A stretch of 64,000 nucleotides of DNA from Kiloniellales bacterium. Lineage in GTDB: Bacteria > Pseudomonadota > Alphaproteobacteria > Kiloniellales > JAKSDN01. The notes beneath the pieces are model-generated. The model was not told the DNA's origin. It did not search any database and saw only the letters and a program-made list of their open reading frames with translations. Shown here one piece after another: positions 43,901-51,367 of this stretch. The stretch covers positions 1 through 64,000 of the forward strand of contig JASJEC010000016.1 in the NCBI GenBank assembly GCA_030064845.1, written 5' to 3'. Made by a program: the position numbers and the translations under genes. Every line of letters begins with the position of its first letter. The first letter of the stretch is position 1.

Positions 43901-44338
43901 CTCTCGGTCGCGTCGTTCACCGGCTTGCTCGATACTTTGACCGGCAACGGCATCCGTTTCGAACGCATGAAGGGTGATTTCGTGCTTGTTGACGGCACGG
44001 CGAAGACCGAGCTTCTGCGCGTCTACGGTCCCGGCCTCGGAATCACGGCGCGCGGCGACATCGATTTGGACGACGCAGCGGTCGACCTCGAGGGGACGAT
44101 CGTGCCGGCTTACAGCGTCAACCAGCTGCTCGAGAAGATCCCTCTGGTCGGCGTCCTCCTGACCGGCGGGGAGGGCGAGGGGCTCTTCGCAGTGCTCTAT
44201 AGCGCCGAAGGGCCGATGAACGATCCCGAGGTCAGCGTCAACCCGCTGTCGCTGCTGACGCCGGGATTTCTCCGCGGCATCTTCGGCCGCTCCGGCGGCG
44301 ACCCGCCCACCGTGTTTCCGCCCGGACCCCAACGATAA
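40964..44338 (+). CDS. AsmA/YhdP-like envelope protein (DUF3971 type)
   Basis: A very large (1124 residue) protein with one N-terminal membrane anchor (LAGLAVLGAVLVGAGSWRL) and a long, beta-rich periplasmic part. AsmA-like features include SLPELSVNISLAALMVGQIAPSRIE in two pieces, repeated ISGTATFD-type strands, and the C-terminal block YGPGLGITARGDIDLDD followed by EGTIVPAYSVNQLLEKIPLVG, typical of the AsmA_2 domain. YhdP/TamB-like proteins form grooves that carry phospholipid from inner to outer membrane. Together with the MlaD genes this makes a second lipid-transport element in the window. A charged, helix-prone segment (about 870-905) interrupts the beta region. Confidence 0.88.
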   Translation: MIKRSLRICLQTLAGLAVLGAVLVGAGSWRLAQGPVKLDFLTPYLESAVRLGTEEKSRLKIGETVLIWADWSRAMDVRLRDVKLVDEAGLPLISLPELSVNISLAALMVGQIAPSRIEAFGASVTLVRQEDGGFDFESYGLPEEETADEAAQLDISQFVPEFIAQMNADPQRTDPLSFLRAVRIVDGSLFIIDRSINSVWHAPSAHISVQRLSSGLAARVTLSFSDVQETGELDLSLFYQAENESIDLEARLVDLRAPSLGFFSADMAPVAGFDLPLSGSLEASLAANGRLRSMSYKITAAPGSLTLPQWLPEPVAVHALSLQGAWEPEAGALEMEEVAATVSPHGFEGDIDAAASLSFSASARFLDEGLRLEFGGEVRRVSAGDIGLFWPLPVAKNARDWTVENISEGEVETADITAGLWIPTDDLEATTVEHLSGTLRYRDLTVYYQKPLPPVVDISGTATFDVEQMVFIPETGRLDGIEVESGKVAVLGLDKEDQELELRIKIGGPLRDALTLLNDDSLGLMSELGVDPARTAGDAKAEVHFSFPLIQDLTFEEIRVGAEAEIKRLRLDSIALDQDVTEGDVRLTVDNESMTVSGPIVFGGVPILMDWTENFGREAPFQSVFKVEFDSIDEKDLDAFGLDLLRYLEGELAGSVEIKLDAQRNGRIDMQADLLTARLIIDDLKWLKPRNVPGRLEGSLGVSGERFVDFELRRLEAGTLAARGRGEFDETGTSLRRVMLEDVRLGRNRLSSIDLEWQPGGMRVVLGEGELDAEPFMTTVTKRPAANGAADQASDEMLELPNLFASAPHLSSVRFGEGRRVEDVSFLMDRRDGGWQRLVISGRVPEDAWTVGMDVDPDRDMSMQRAGNTKLDQDDLANRQENAVALEEAEAEIEEMGLNEEERSFTFDYGPADNGRFDLTVHADDVGGLLYSFNLNDTVEGGRLSISAASDGPIPQNDLAGKIRVRNFKLVETPLLANLLSVASFTGLLDTLTGNGIRFERMKGDFVLVDGTAKTELLRVYGPGLGITARGDIDLDDAAVDLEGTIVPAYSVNQLLEKIPLVGVLLTGGEGEGLFAVLYSAEGPMNDPEVSVNPLSLLTPGFLRGIFGRSGGDPPTVFPPGPQR

Positions 44339-44378
44339 AGGGCATCGCTTCGGATCGAGAGGGGCCGCGGCGTTGGCG

Positions 44379-45632
44379 TCACGCGGGCCGGATCAGGACG
44401 TGGCGCTTCTTTCCGGCCGAGAGCTTGACCACTCCTTCCTCGGTCAGATCGCCCAGCGCCACCGAGGCGGTCTCCTCCTTGATCACCTTGTCGTTGAGGC
44501 GCGCTCCGCCGCCCTTGATCAGCCGGCGCGCGGCGCCGTTGCTCTCGGCCAGCCCGGCCCTGCGGAAAAGCTCGAAAGCCGGAATCCCGTCGGTGAGCTC
44601 GCTGCGTTCCACCTCCAGGCTCGGCAAGTCCTGGGCGAACACACCCTGCTCGAAGGTCTTGCGGGCGGTTTCCGCGGCGGCCTGGGCCGCGGCCCTGCCG
44701 TGGCACAACTCCGTTGCGGCGTCGGCCAGCACCTTCTTGGCTTCGTTGATCTCCGAGCCCTCGAGCGCCTCGAGGCGCGCAATCTCGTCGAGAGGAAGCG
44801 TCGTGAAGAGCCTCAAGAAACGGCCGACGTCGGCGTCCTCCGTGTTGCGCCAGAACTGCCAGTAGTCGTAGGGCGCGAGGCGCGCTTCGTTGAGCCAGAC
44901 CGCGCCGGCGGCGGTCTTGCCCATCTTCTCGCCCGAGGCCGTGGTGATCAGCGGCGTCGTCAGGCCGAAAAGGCTGCGCTGGTCGATCCTCCGGCCCAGT
45001 TCGACGCCGTTGACGATGTTGCCCCACTGGTCGGAGCCGCCCATCTGCAGTACGCAGTCATGGCGCCGGGCCAGCTCGAGAAAGTCGTAGGCCTGGAGAA
45101 TCATGTAGTTGAACTCCAGGAAGGTCATTGGTTGTTCGCGGTCGAGCCGCAGTTTGACGCTATCGAAGGTCAGCATGCGGTTGATCGTGAAGTGCCGGCC
45201 CACGTCGCGCAGGAAAGGGATGTAGGCCAGCGCGTCGAGCCAGTCCGCGTTGTTGGCCATGAGCGCGTCGCTCGGTCCTTCGCCGAAGGTCAGGAACTGG
45301 GCGAAGACGCCCTTGATCCCGGCCATGTTCCTGGCGATGTCGGAGTTGCTCAGCAGCTTGCGGCCCTCGTCCTTGCCCGAGGGGTCGCCGACCTTGGTCG
45401 TGCCGCCGCCCATCAGCACGATTGGCTTGTGGCCGCTGCGCTGCAGCCAGTAGAGCATCATGATCTGCACGAGGCTGCCGACATGGAGCGAGTCGGCCGT
45501 GCAGTCGAACCCGATGTAGGCGGTCAGCCCGCCTTCCAGCGCCTGCTTATCGAGCGCCTCCACGTCCGTGCACTGATGGATGAAGCCGCGTTCTTGCAGC
45601 GTTCGAAGGAATTCGGAACGTGGTGTGCTCAT
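44379..45632 (-). CDS. tyrS: Tyrosyl-tRNA synthetase
   Basis: Class I synthetase charging tRNA-Tyr. The HIGH motif is HVGS at 50-53 in [12 protein letters not shown], the KMSKS motif is KMGKT, and tyrosine recognition stretches [19 protein letters not shown] and [12 protein letters not shown] are present. The C-terminal S4 domain ([15 protein letters not shown]) binds RNA. The length, 417 residues, is normal. It converges on the AsmA-like gene. A candidate promoter lies 43-71 bp upstream. Confidence 0.97.
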   Translation of the reverse strand: MSTPRSEFLRTLQERGFIHQCTDVEALDKQALEGGLTAYIGFDCTADSLHVGSLVQIMMLYWLQRSGHKPIVLMGGGTTKVGDPSGKDEGRKLLSNSDIARNMAGIKGVFAQFLTFGEGPSDALMANNADWLDALAYIPFLRDVGRHFTINRMLTFDSVKLRLDREQPMTFLEFNYMILQAYDFLELARRHDCVLQMGGSDQWGNIVNGVELGRRIDQRSLFGLTTPLITTASGEKMGKTAAGAVWLNEARLAPYDYWQFWRNTEDADVGRFLRLFTTLPLDEIARLEALEGSEINEAKKVLADAATELCHGRAAAQAAAETARKTFEQGVFAQDLPSLEVERSELTDGIPAFELFRRAGLAESNGAARRLIKGGGARLNDKVIKEETASVALGDLTEEGVVKLSAGKKRHVLIRPA

Positions 45633-45674
45633 GGTCTTTCACAGGATGGCGGGCGCTGGCCTGAAACGCGGGCT

Positions 45675-45703
45675 GCTCTAACACAAAGCCCCGGTGGGCA
45701 CAA
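45675..45703 (-). promoter_or_regulatory. Candidate tyrS promoter
   Basis: On the minus strand TTGTGC (45698-45703) and TAGAGC (45675-45680) are 17 bp apart, about 45 bp upstream of tyrS. The -10 is weak and resembles the ends of the neighbouring hairpin elements, so this is only a candidate. Confidence 0.3.
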
Positions 45704-45711
45704 ACCGCGTC

Positions 45712-45776
45712 TAGAGCAGATCCGGGTTTGACTGCATCGCCGGAGGCGATCCATCAAACCCGGTGAATCTGCTCTA
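45712..45776. repeat. TAGAGC-ended hairpin element, copy 1
   Basis: The element runs from TAGAGCAGAT (45712-45721) to ATCTGCTCTA (45767-45776), perfect inverted ends. Inner arms CGGGTTTGA and TCAAACCCG continue the stem, and ATCGCC-GGA-GGCGAT caps it. The full 65 bp folds into one long hairpin. It lies beside a second copy in the tyrS/racemase gap. Confidence 0.85.
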
Positions 45777-45787
45777 AACCTTAGATG

Positions 45788-45852
45788 TAGAGCGGATTCA
45801 CATGATTAGTTGGAGACCACGAAGTGGTTCCATCTAAACATGATCCGCTCTA
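45788..45852. repeat. TAGAGC-ended hairpin element, copy 2
   Basis: Inverted ends TAGAGCGGAT (45788-45797) and ATCCGCTCTA (45843-45852) enclose CATG pairs and an inner stem with ACCAC-GAA-GTGGT. The right end contains the TAG stop codon of the racemase gene. Length is 65 bp, as in copy 1, and the ends match at 9 of 10 bases, but the inner stems differ. Confidence 0.85.
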
Positions 45853-46617
45853 GCTCCGAGGGTCGCCCAGGGCGCCGGCGAACGCGCGGGGCAGCAGGCC
45901 CGCCTGGAACCACTGGACGAAGCTGTAGATCGAATAGACCGGAAGGTTGAATTTTATCCGGATATCAGCCGCATAAGGCACCATGTTCGTGCACTCTAGT
46001 AGGATGGCGCCGGTCGCGGGCTGGCGCGCCACGAGGTCGGCCGCCGCATCGAGCAGGTCCAGGCGCGAGGCCTCTACGTCCAGCGTCTCCTCGTCGTCCA
46101 GGATGGTCCGGCTGAAGGCTCGGCCGCCTTCGGTGCCGACGATCTCGACGGCAGGATCGACGCCGGCCGCGCGCAGGTGGTCCGCTGTCAGGCTTTCCCG
46201 GCTGATCGTGATGATCCCGACTTGCCGCTCCGGCGGCAGCAGGCTCTGGATCAGAGGCGCCTGCATCAGTGAAGAGGTCGCGACCGGCACGCCGAGCGCG
46301 CTCGCCAGCTCCGCCTGGAACAGCGAAAGGAAGCCGCAGTTGGTGGTAACGCCGTCGGCGCCCTGGGCGACCAGCGCGCGCCCCGCCTCGACGAAGGCGT
46401 CGAGCAGGCCCTCGGCGCGCCGGCGCACGACCTTGTCGGGCGAGGCGCCCGGCACCACGCGGTAGTGCACCGGGAAGGGCCAGGTCATCGCGTTGCCGAT
46501 GTCACCCGGAATTCGCGGGAAGCGGGTTTCCAGCATGAGGATGCCGACCGCCGCGCCGTAGACGGTTTTGCCGCCGTGGGCCAGGGCCGGTCGGGTTCGT
46601 TCGAGGGGCTTGGTCAT
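45850..46617 (-). CDS. Aspartate/glutamate racemase-family enzyme
   Basis: The 255-residue protein has the two-Cys Asp/Glu/hydantoin racemase pattern: Cys94 in GVTTNCGFL and Cys209 in ILLECTNM. Both Cys favour a cofactor-free racemase over arylmalonate decarboxylase, which keeps one. It acts in the cytoplasm on a small acid or amino acid. It diverges from the ThDP/FAD/TRAP genes across 167 bp, and probably belongs to the same catabolic unit. The gene ends inside hairpin element copy 2. Confidence 0.82.
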   Translation of the reverse strand: MTKPLERTRPALAHGGKTVYGAAVGILMLETRFPRIPGDIGNAMTWPFPVHYRVVPGASPDKVVRRRAEGLLDAFVEAGRALVAQGADGVTTNCGFLSLFQAELASALGVPVATSSLMQAPLIQSLLPPERQVGIITISRESLTADHLRAAGVDPAVEIVGTEGGRAFSRTILDDEETLDVEASRLDLLDAAADLVARQPATGAILLECTNMVPYAADIRIKFNLPVYSIYSFVQWFQAGLLPRAFAGALGDPRS

Positions 46618-46784
46618 GGGTCGATCCTCCCGGGCCGAGAGCCACCGCCGGGCGGGGCCGCGGTCCAGGGTCCTTGTGTCTTGCAGGGCGCCGGCCCTAA
46701 TCTATCGCAGGTAGCCTGGGACTGGGGGAGATTTGGCGTGGCGGGTCGATCCGGACGGCCGGCGCGCGGCGGGGGCCGGCGCGG

Positions 46785-48464
46785 ATGAATCAGTTCTCCG
46801 GCGCCGAAGCCCTGGTCCGTATGCTGCAGCTCTACGGCGTGAAGCACGTTTTCGGCCTCTGCGGCGACACCTCGCTGCCCTTCTATGACGCGCTGCAGCG
46901 GCTCGACCACGGCATGACCCATGTCCTGACCAGAGACGAGCGCTCGGCCGCCTACATGGCGGACGGCTACGCGCGTGTTACCGGGCGGGTCGGCGTCTGC
47001 GAAGGTCCCAGCGGCGGCGGCGCGACCTATATCCTGCCGGGTCTGGTCGAGGCCAACGAGTCCTCCATCGCGGTCCTGGGCATTACCACCGACATCTCAG
47101 TCGGCGCGCGCGGCCGCTTCGCGCTGACCGAACTGGACCAGGGCGGTCTGTTCCGCCCGCTGACCAAATGGAACACGGTGGTCGACCAGTCGCAGCGGCT
47201 TCCGGCGGCGGTGCGGGCGGCCTTCCGCGCCATGACCACGGGCCGACCCGGTGCCGCCCACCTCGGGCTGCCGTTCGACGTGCAGAAGGCGCCCGTGCCG
47301 GAGTCCGAGATCTGGGCGCAGGACGAGCTGGGCCGCTTCCCGGCCCTACCGAGCGGCCCCGATCCTGCAGCGGTCGAGGCCGCCCTGGACGGGCTCGCCA
47401 CCGCGAAGCGGCCGGTCCTGGTCTGCGGCGGCGGTGTCGTGATCGCCGGCGGCGAGTCCGCCCTTCAGAGCTTCGCCGAACGGCTCGACATTCCGGTCAC
47501 GACCACGATCAGCGGCCAGGGCAGCCTGCCGGAGACCCACGCCTGCGCGGTCGGGGTGGTCGGCTCCAACGGTGGCGTGCCGGCGACCCGGGCGGTGCTG
47601 GAAGAGGCCGATCTGGTGTTCTTCATCGGCTGCCGCGCCGGCTCGGTGACGACGGAGCGCTGGCGTCACCCCGGCGCCGGCACCCGGATCATGCACCTCG
47701 ACTCCGACCCGGCGGTGATCGGCGCCAACTACCCGACCGAGGTCGCCCTGGTGGGCGACGCCCGCCTCGGTCTCCTGGCGCTGAACCGCGCGCTGGACGA
47801 CCGTCCTGCCGGCTTCGGCGGCGCCGAGCGGGCGGGGCGGGCCAGGCGCGAGAAGGCGGACTACTTCAGCGCGCTGTCGCACAGCCGCGAGACGCCGATT
47901 CTTCCCGAGCGGGTGGTTGCCGCCCTGCAGAGCGTGTTGCCCGACGACGCGGTTCTGGTAGCGGATCCCGGGACGCCCTGTCCCTACTTCTCGGCCTTCT
48001 ACGAACAGCGCCTGGCCGGCCGCCACTTCATCTCCAACCGGGCGCACGGCGCGCTCGGCTACGCCATGGCGGCGGCCGTGGGGTGCGCCTTCGGCCGGCC
48101 CGATAGCCTCTGCGTCGCCGTCATGGGCGACGGCTCCTTCGGCTTTACGTCCGGCGAGCTGGAGACCATCGGGCGGCTCCGGGTGCCGGTGGTCATGGTC
48201 GTCATCTCCAACTCGGTCTTCGGCTGGATCAAGGCGGGCCAGAAGGCCGGCTTCGGCGCGCGCTACTTCTCGGTCGATTTCTCCGAGACCCGCCATGCGG
48301 CCGTGGCCGAGGCCTTCGGTCTGGAGTCCTGGCGGGTCGAAGACCCGGAGGACTTGGCCGGCGTCCTGGGCCGGGCCGTGGCGCACGGCGGACCCTGCCT
48401 GGTCGACGTGGTGTGCCAGCCGCTCCACGAGGCGCGCGCCCCGGTCAGCGAGTGGGTCGCCTAG
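46785..48464 (+). CDS. Thiamine-diphosphate-dependent enzyme, acetolactate synthase-like
   Basis: All three ThDP-enzyme domains are present: N-terminal PYR domain with catalytic Glu52 (TRDERSAAYMADGYAR), a central TPP_enzyme_M domain (KRPVLVCGGGVV), and a C-terminal PP domain with GDGSFGFTSGELET and the ISNSVFGWIK magnesium end. Relatives include acetolactate synthase, benzoylformate decarboxylase, oxalyl-CoA decarboxylase and sulfoacetaldehyde acetyltransferase. The reaction cannot be fixed from sequence, but a 2-oxoacid is the likely substrate. It starts the plus-strand run with the FAD dehydrogenase and TRAP genes, one base after its stop. Confidence 0.85.
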   Translation: MNQFSGAEALVRMLQLYGVKHVFGLCGDTSLPFYDALQRLDHGMTHVLTRDERSAAYMADGYARVTGRVGVCEGPSGGGATYILPGLVEANESSIAVLGITTDISVGARGRFALTELDQGGLFRPLTKWNTVVDQSQRLPAAVRAAFRAMTTGRPGAAHLGLPFDVQKAPVPESEIWAQDELGRFPALPSGPDPAAVEAALDGLATAKRPVLVCGGGVVIAGGESALQSFAERLDIPVTTTISGQGSLPETHACAVGVVGSNGGVPATRAVLEEADLVFFIGCRAGSVTTERWRHPGAGTRIMHLDSDPAVIGANYPTEVALVGDARLGLLALNRALDDRPAGFGGAERAGRARREKADYFSALSHSRETPILPERVVAALQSVLPDDAVLVADPGTPCPYFSAFYEQRLAGRHFISNRAHGALGYAMAAAVGCAFGRPDSLCVAVMGDGSFGFTSGELETIGRLRVPVVMVVISNSVFGWIKAGQKAGFGARYFSVDFSETRHAAVAEAFGLESWRVEDPEDLAGVLGRAVAHGGPCLVDVVCQPLHEARAPVSEWVA

Positions 48465-48465
48465 C

Positions 48466-49719
48466 ATGGAGAACGGCCAGCAGCGCAAGGTCGTGGTGAT
48501 CGGTGCCGGCATCGTCGGCATCTCCGCGGCCCTGCATCTGCAGCGCGACGGCCACGACGTCACGGTTCTCGACCGGCAGGCGCCGGGCGAAGCGACCTCC
48601 TACGGCAACGCCGGCATCGTCGCCTGTTCCAGCGTGGTGCCGGTGACCGTGCCCGGCCTGCTCGCCAAGGTGCCCGGCCTGCTGCTCGATCCCGACAGCC
48701 CGCTCTACCTGCGCTGGGGCTACCTGCCGAAGCTGGTGCCGTGGCTGGTGCCTTATCTGCGCTGCGCCACCGCCAGCAAGGCCGCGGAGATCGCGGCGCG
48801 GCTCGCACCCATGGTCGCTGACTCGGTCGAGCAGCACCGCCAGCTCGCAGAGGGCACGGCGGCGGCCAAATGGCTGATCGACAGCGAGATCCTCTATGCC
48901 TACGCTAACCGCCAGGCCTACGAGGCCGACGCCTACACCTGGAACCTGCGGCGGGAGAACGGCTTCTCCTGGGACGTGCTCGACCGCCGACGGCTGCTCG
49001 ACCTGGAGCCCACGCTGGGGCCCAAGGTGCAGTGCGGGGTATTGCTGCGCGACCACGGGGCGGTGCGCTACCCCTCCCACTACGTCAAGGATCTTGCCGC
49101 CCACTTCGTGTCCCAGGGCGGCGCCCTGGTGATGGGCGAGGCGAGGGACGTGGTCATGGCCGAGGGGCGGGTGACCGCGGTAGTGACCGACAGGGACCGG
49201 CTGGACTGCGATGCTGCGGTCATCGCCGGCGGCGCGTGGTCGGCGCAGCTGACCGAGCGGCTCGGTTTCAAGACGCCGCTCGAGAGCGAGCGCGGCTACC
49301 ACATCGAGCTCCTCAAACCTTCTGTCATGCCGCGCTGCCCGATCGCCCTGGCGTCCGGCAAGTTCTTCGCCAGCCCCATGGCCGAAGGCCTGCGCGTCGC
49401 CGGCCTGGTCGAGTTCGGGGGGCTCGACGCCCCAGCCAGCGCGCGGCCTTTCGCCATGCTCAAGCGGCGGATCAAGGAGCTCTTCCCCAAGCTCGACTAT
49501 GAGGAGGCGCGGGAATGGATGGGTCATCGCCCCGCGCCGATCGACAGCCTGCCGTTCCTCGGCGAGGCGCCGGAGCGGCGCGGTCTCTACTGCGCATTCG
49601 GCCATCACCACGTCGGCCTGACCAGCGGTCCCAAGACCGGCCGCCTGATCGCCGACTTGATCGCGGGGCGCAAACCCAATCTCGACTTGACGCCCTATAG
49701 GGTCGATCGCTTTGCTTAA
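48466..49719 (+). CDS. DadA-like FAD-dependent amino acid dehydrogenase
   Basis: The FAD site VVVIGAGIVGISAALHL opens the protein, followed by the DAO-fold signature TSYGNAGIVACSSVVP, EPTLGP, and the closing GHRPAPIDSLPFLGEAP with GHHHVGLTSGPKTG. This matches D-amino acid dehydrogenase small subunits (DadA) and related oxidases that turn D-amino acids into 2-oxoacids. The start ATG at 48466 follows the ThDP gene stop by one base, so translation is coupled. No signal peptide; probably membrane-associated. Confidence 0.86.
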   Translation: MENGQQRKVVVIGAGIVGISAALHLQRDGHDVTVLDRQAPGEATSYGNAGIVACSSVVPVTVPGLLAKVPGLLLDPDSPLYLRWGYLPKLVPWLVPYLRCATASKAAEIAARLAPMVADSVEQHRQLAEGTAAAKWLIDSEILYAYANRQAYEADAYTWNLRRENGFSWDVLDRRRLLDLEPTLGPKVQCGVLLRDHGAVRYPSHYVKDLAAHFVSQGGALVMGEARDVVMAEGRVTAVVTDRDRLDCDAAVIAGGAWSAQLTERLGFKTPLESERGYHIELLKPSVMPRCPIALASGKFFASPMAEGLRVAGLVEFGGLDAPASARPFAMLKRRIKELFPKLDYEEAREWMGHRPAPIDSLPFLGEAPERRGLYCAFGHHHVGLTSGPKTGRLIADLIAGRKPNLDLTPYRVDRFA

Positions 49720-49750
49720 GAAAACCAACTTGTTACGGAGGAGGACTGCA

Positions 49751-50752
49751 ATGACGTATTCGAAGCTCCCAAGGTCGTTGCCTCTGGCGGCGGCCGGCCT
49801 CGCACTCGGCCTCGGGATCGCGGTCTCGGGCGCCCGGGCCGCGGAAAAGTGGGACATGGCCATGGCCTATGCCGACAGCAACTTCCACACCCAGAACGGC
49901 AAGGCCTTCGCCGAGGCGGTCAAGGTCGCGACCGGCGGCGCACTGGAGATCGTGGTGCACGGCGGCGGCTCGCTGTTCAAGGGGAACGAGATCAAGCGCG
50001 CGGTGCAGACCGGCCAGGCGCCGATCGGCGAGCGCCTGCTGTCGGCGCACCAGAACGAAGACGCGATGTTCGGCGTCGACTCCGTGCCGTTCCTGGCAAC
50101 CTCCTTCGATGATTCGGAGAAGCTCTGGCAGATCGTCAGGCCGGAGATGGAGCAGATCCTCGAGAAGCAGAATCTCGTGCTGCTCTACTCGGTGCCCTGG
50201 CCGCCGCAGGGCATGTACTTCAAGCAGGAGATCGGCGGCGTGGCCGACATGAAGGGCATCAAGTTCCGCGCCTACAACGCGGCGACCGCCCGGCTGGCCG
50301 AGCTGGCCGGCATGCAGCCGGTGCAGATAGAGGCGGCGGAGCTGAGCCAGGCGCTGGCGACAGGCGTCGCCGAGGCCTTCATCTCCTCCGGCTCGACCGG
50401 CTACGACCGCAAGGTCTGGGAACATCTCAGCCACTTCTACGAGGTCAATGCCTGGCTGCCGCGTAACTACGTCATGGTCAACAAGGATGCCTGGGAGGAC
50501 CTCGACGAGGGTACGCGCAACATCGTCAAGGGTGTGGCCATGCTCGCCGAGAGGGCCGGCACCACGCAGTCGAAGCAGCTGACCGACTGGTACATGACCC
50601 AGCTGGCAGCGAACGGCATGACCGTCCAGCCTGCGGGCGACGCCCTGCGCAAGGACCTCGAGGGCATTGGCGCGACCATGACCGAGGAGTGGCTCGGTCA
50701 GACCGGCGACACCGGCAAGAAGATCGTCGAGGCCTTCAAGGCCGCTCAGTAG
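49751..50752 (+). CDS. TRAP transporter solute-binding protein (DctP family)
   Basis: This periplasmic receptor captures the substrate for the TRAP transporter. A signal peptide (PLAAAGLALGLGIAVSGARA) precedes the DctP fold: AYADSNFHTQNGKAFAEAVK, GAPIGERLLS-like loop, KGIKFRAYNAATARL (the Arg typically pairs with the substrate carboxylate) and VNKDAWEDLDEGTRN. The ATG at 49751 is chosen because of ACGGAGGAGG 6-15 bases upstream; the frame opens 13 codons earlier. A carboxylate ligand is likely; its identity is not. Confidence 0.92.
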   Translation: MTYSKLPRSLPLAAAGLALGLGIAVSGARAAEKWDMAMAYADSNFHTQNGKAFAEAVKVATGGALEIVVHGGGSLFKGNEIKRAVQTGQAPIGERLLSAHQNEDAMFGVDSVPFLATSFDDSEKLWQIVRPEMEQILEKQNLVLLYSVPWPPQGMYFKQEIGGVADMKGIKFRAYNAATARLAELAGMQPVQIEAAELSQALATGVAEAFISSGSTGYDRKVWEHLSHFYEVNAWLPRNYVMVNKDAWEDLDEGTRNIVKGVAMLAERAGTTQSKQLTDWYMTQLAANGMTVQPAGDALRKDLEGIGATMTEEWLGQTGDTGKKIVEAFKAAQ

Positions 50753-50765
50753 ACACCCGATAAGA

Positions 50766-50791
50766 GGCGCCGGTCCTTCGGGTCCGGCGCC
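50766..50791 (+). terminator. UUCG hairpin between binding-protein and permease genes
   Basis: GGCGCCGG (50766-50773) pairs with CCGGCGCC (50784-50791); the stem continues past one T-T mismatch into CC-TTCG-GG, an ultra-stable tetraloop. Only a weak T-rich stretch follows. It may stop part of transcription or protect the 3' end of the binding-protein mRNA, so that this protein is made in excess over the permeases. Confidence 0.6.
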
Positions 50792-50824
50792 CCTTCTTGC
50801 CAGCGGGCGCGAGGGGGCAGTCGA

Positions 50825-51358
50825 ATGCTTTCGTTCGGACGGCGGCTCAGGCCGATCCTGGACTTCGTCTACAATCTCTGCGGCGGCATCGGGGCGATCT
50901 TCCTGCTCCTGATCCTCTGCATCATCGTGGTCCAAATGGTCGCGCGCTGGACCGGGTTCACCGTGCCCGGCTCGACCGACTACGCCGGTTACGCCATGGC
51001 CGGCGCCTCCTTCTTCGCCATGGCCTACGCGCTCAACCACGGCGCCCACATCCGGGTCAGCCTGTTCCTGTCGCGTCTCGGCCACCGGCGCCGCTGGGCC
51101 GAGCTCTGGTGCTTCGGCATCGGTACGGTCCTGGCCGGCTACTTCGCCTACTACGCGATCAAGGGAACCTACTGGTCGTTCAAGCTGAACGACATCTCCC
51201 AGGGCCAGGACGCAACGCCGCTCTGGATACCCCAGCTCTCCATGGCGGTCGGCGTCTCCGTGCTGGCACTCGCCCTGGCCGACCACTTCTGCCGCATCCT
51301 GTTCGGCGGCACCGGGAGGCTGGGCGACCAGGCGGCGGCGGACCAGCACAGCGAGTAG
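50825..51358 (+). CDS. TRAP transporter small permease (DctQ family)
   Basis: The 177-residue protein has four hydrophobic spans (GAIFLLLILCIIVVQMVARW, YAGYAMAGASFFAMAYAL, LWCFGIGTVLAGYFAYYAI, LSMAVGVSVLALALADHF). NHGAHIRVSLFLSRL after span 2 is typical of DctQ, which supports DctM in sodium-driven uptake. It follows the binding-protein gene by 72 bp with a hairpin between and precedes dctM by 9 bp. Confidence 0.9.
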   Translation: MLSFGRRLRPILDFVYNLCGGIGAIFLLLILCIIVVQMVARWTGFTVPGSTDYAGYAMAGASFFAMAYALNHGAHIRVSLFLSRLGHRRRWAELWCFGIGTVLAGYFAYYAIKGTYWSFKLNDISQGQDATPLWIPQLSMAVGVSVLALALADHFCRILFGGTGRLGDQAAADQHSE

Positions 51359-51367
51359 GACGGACCC

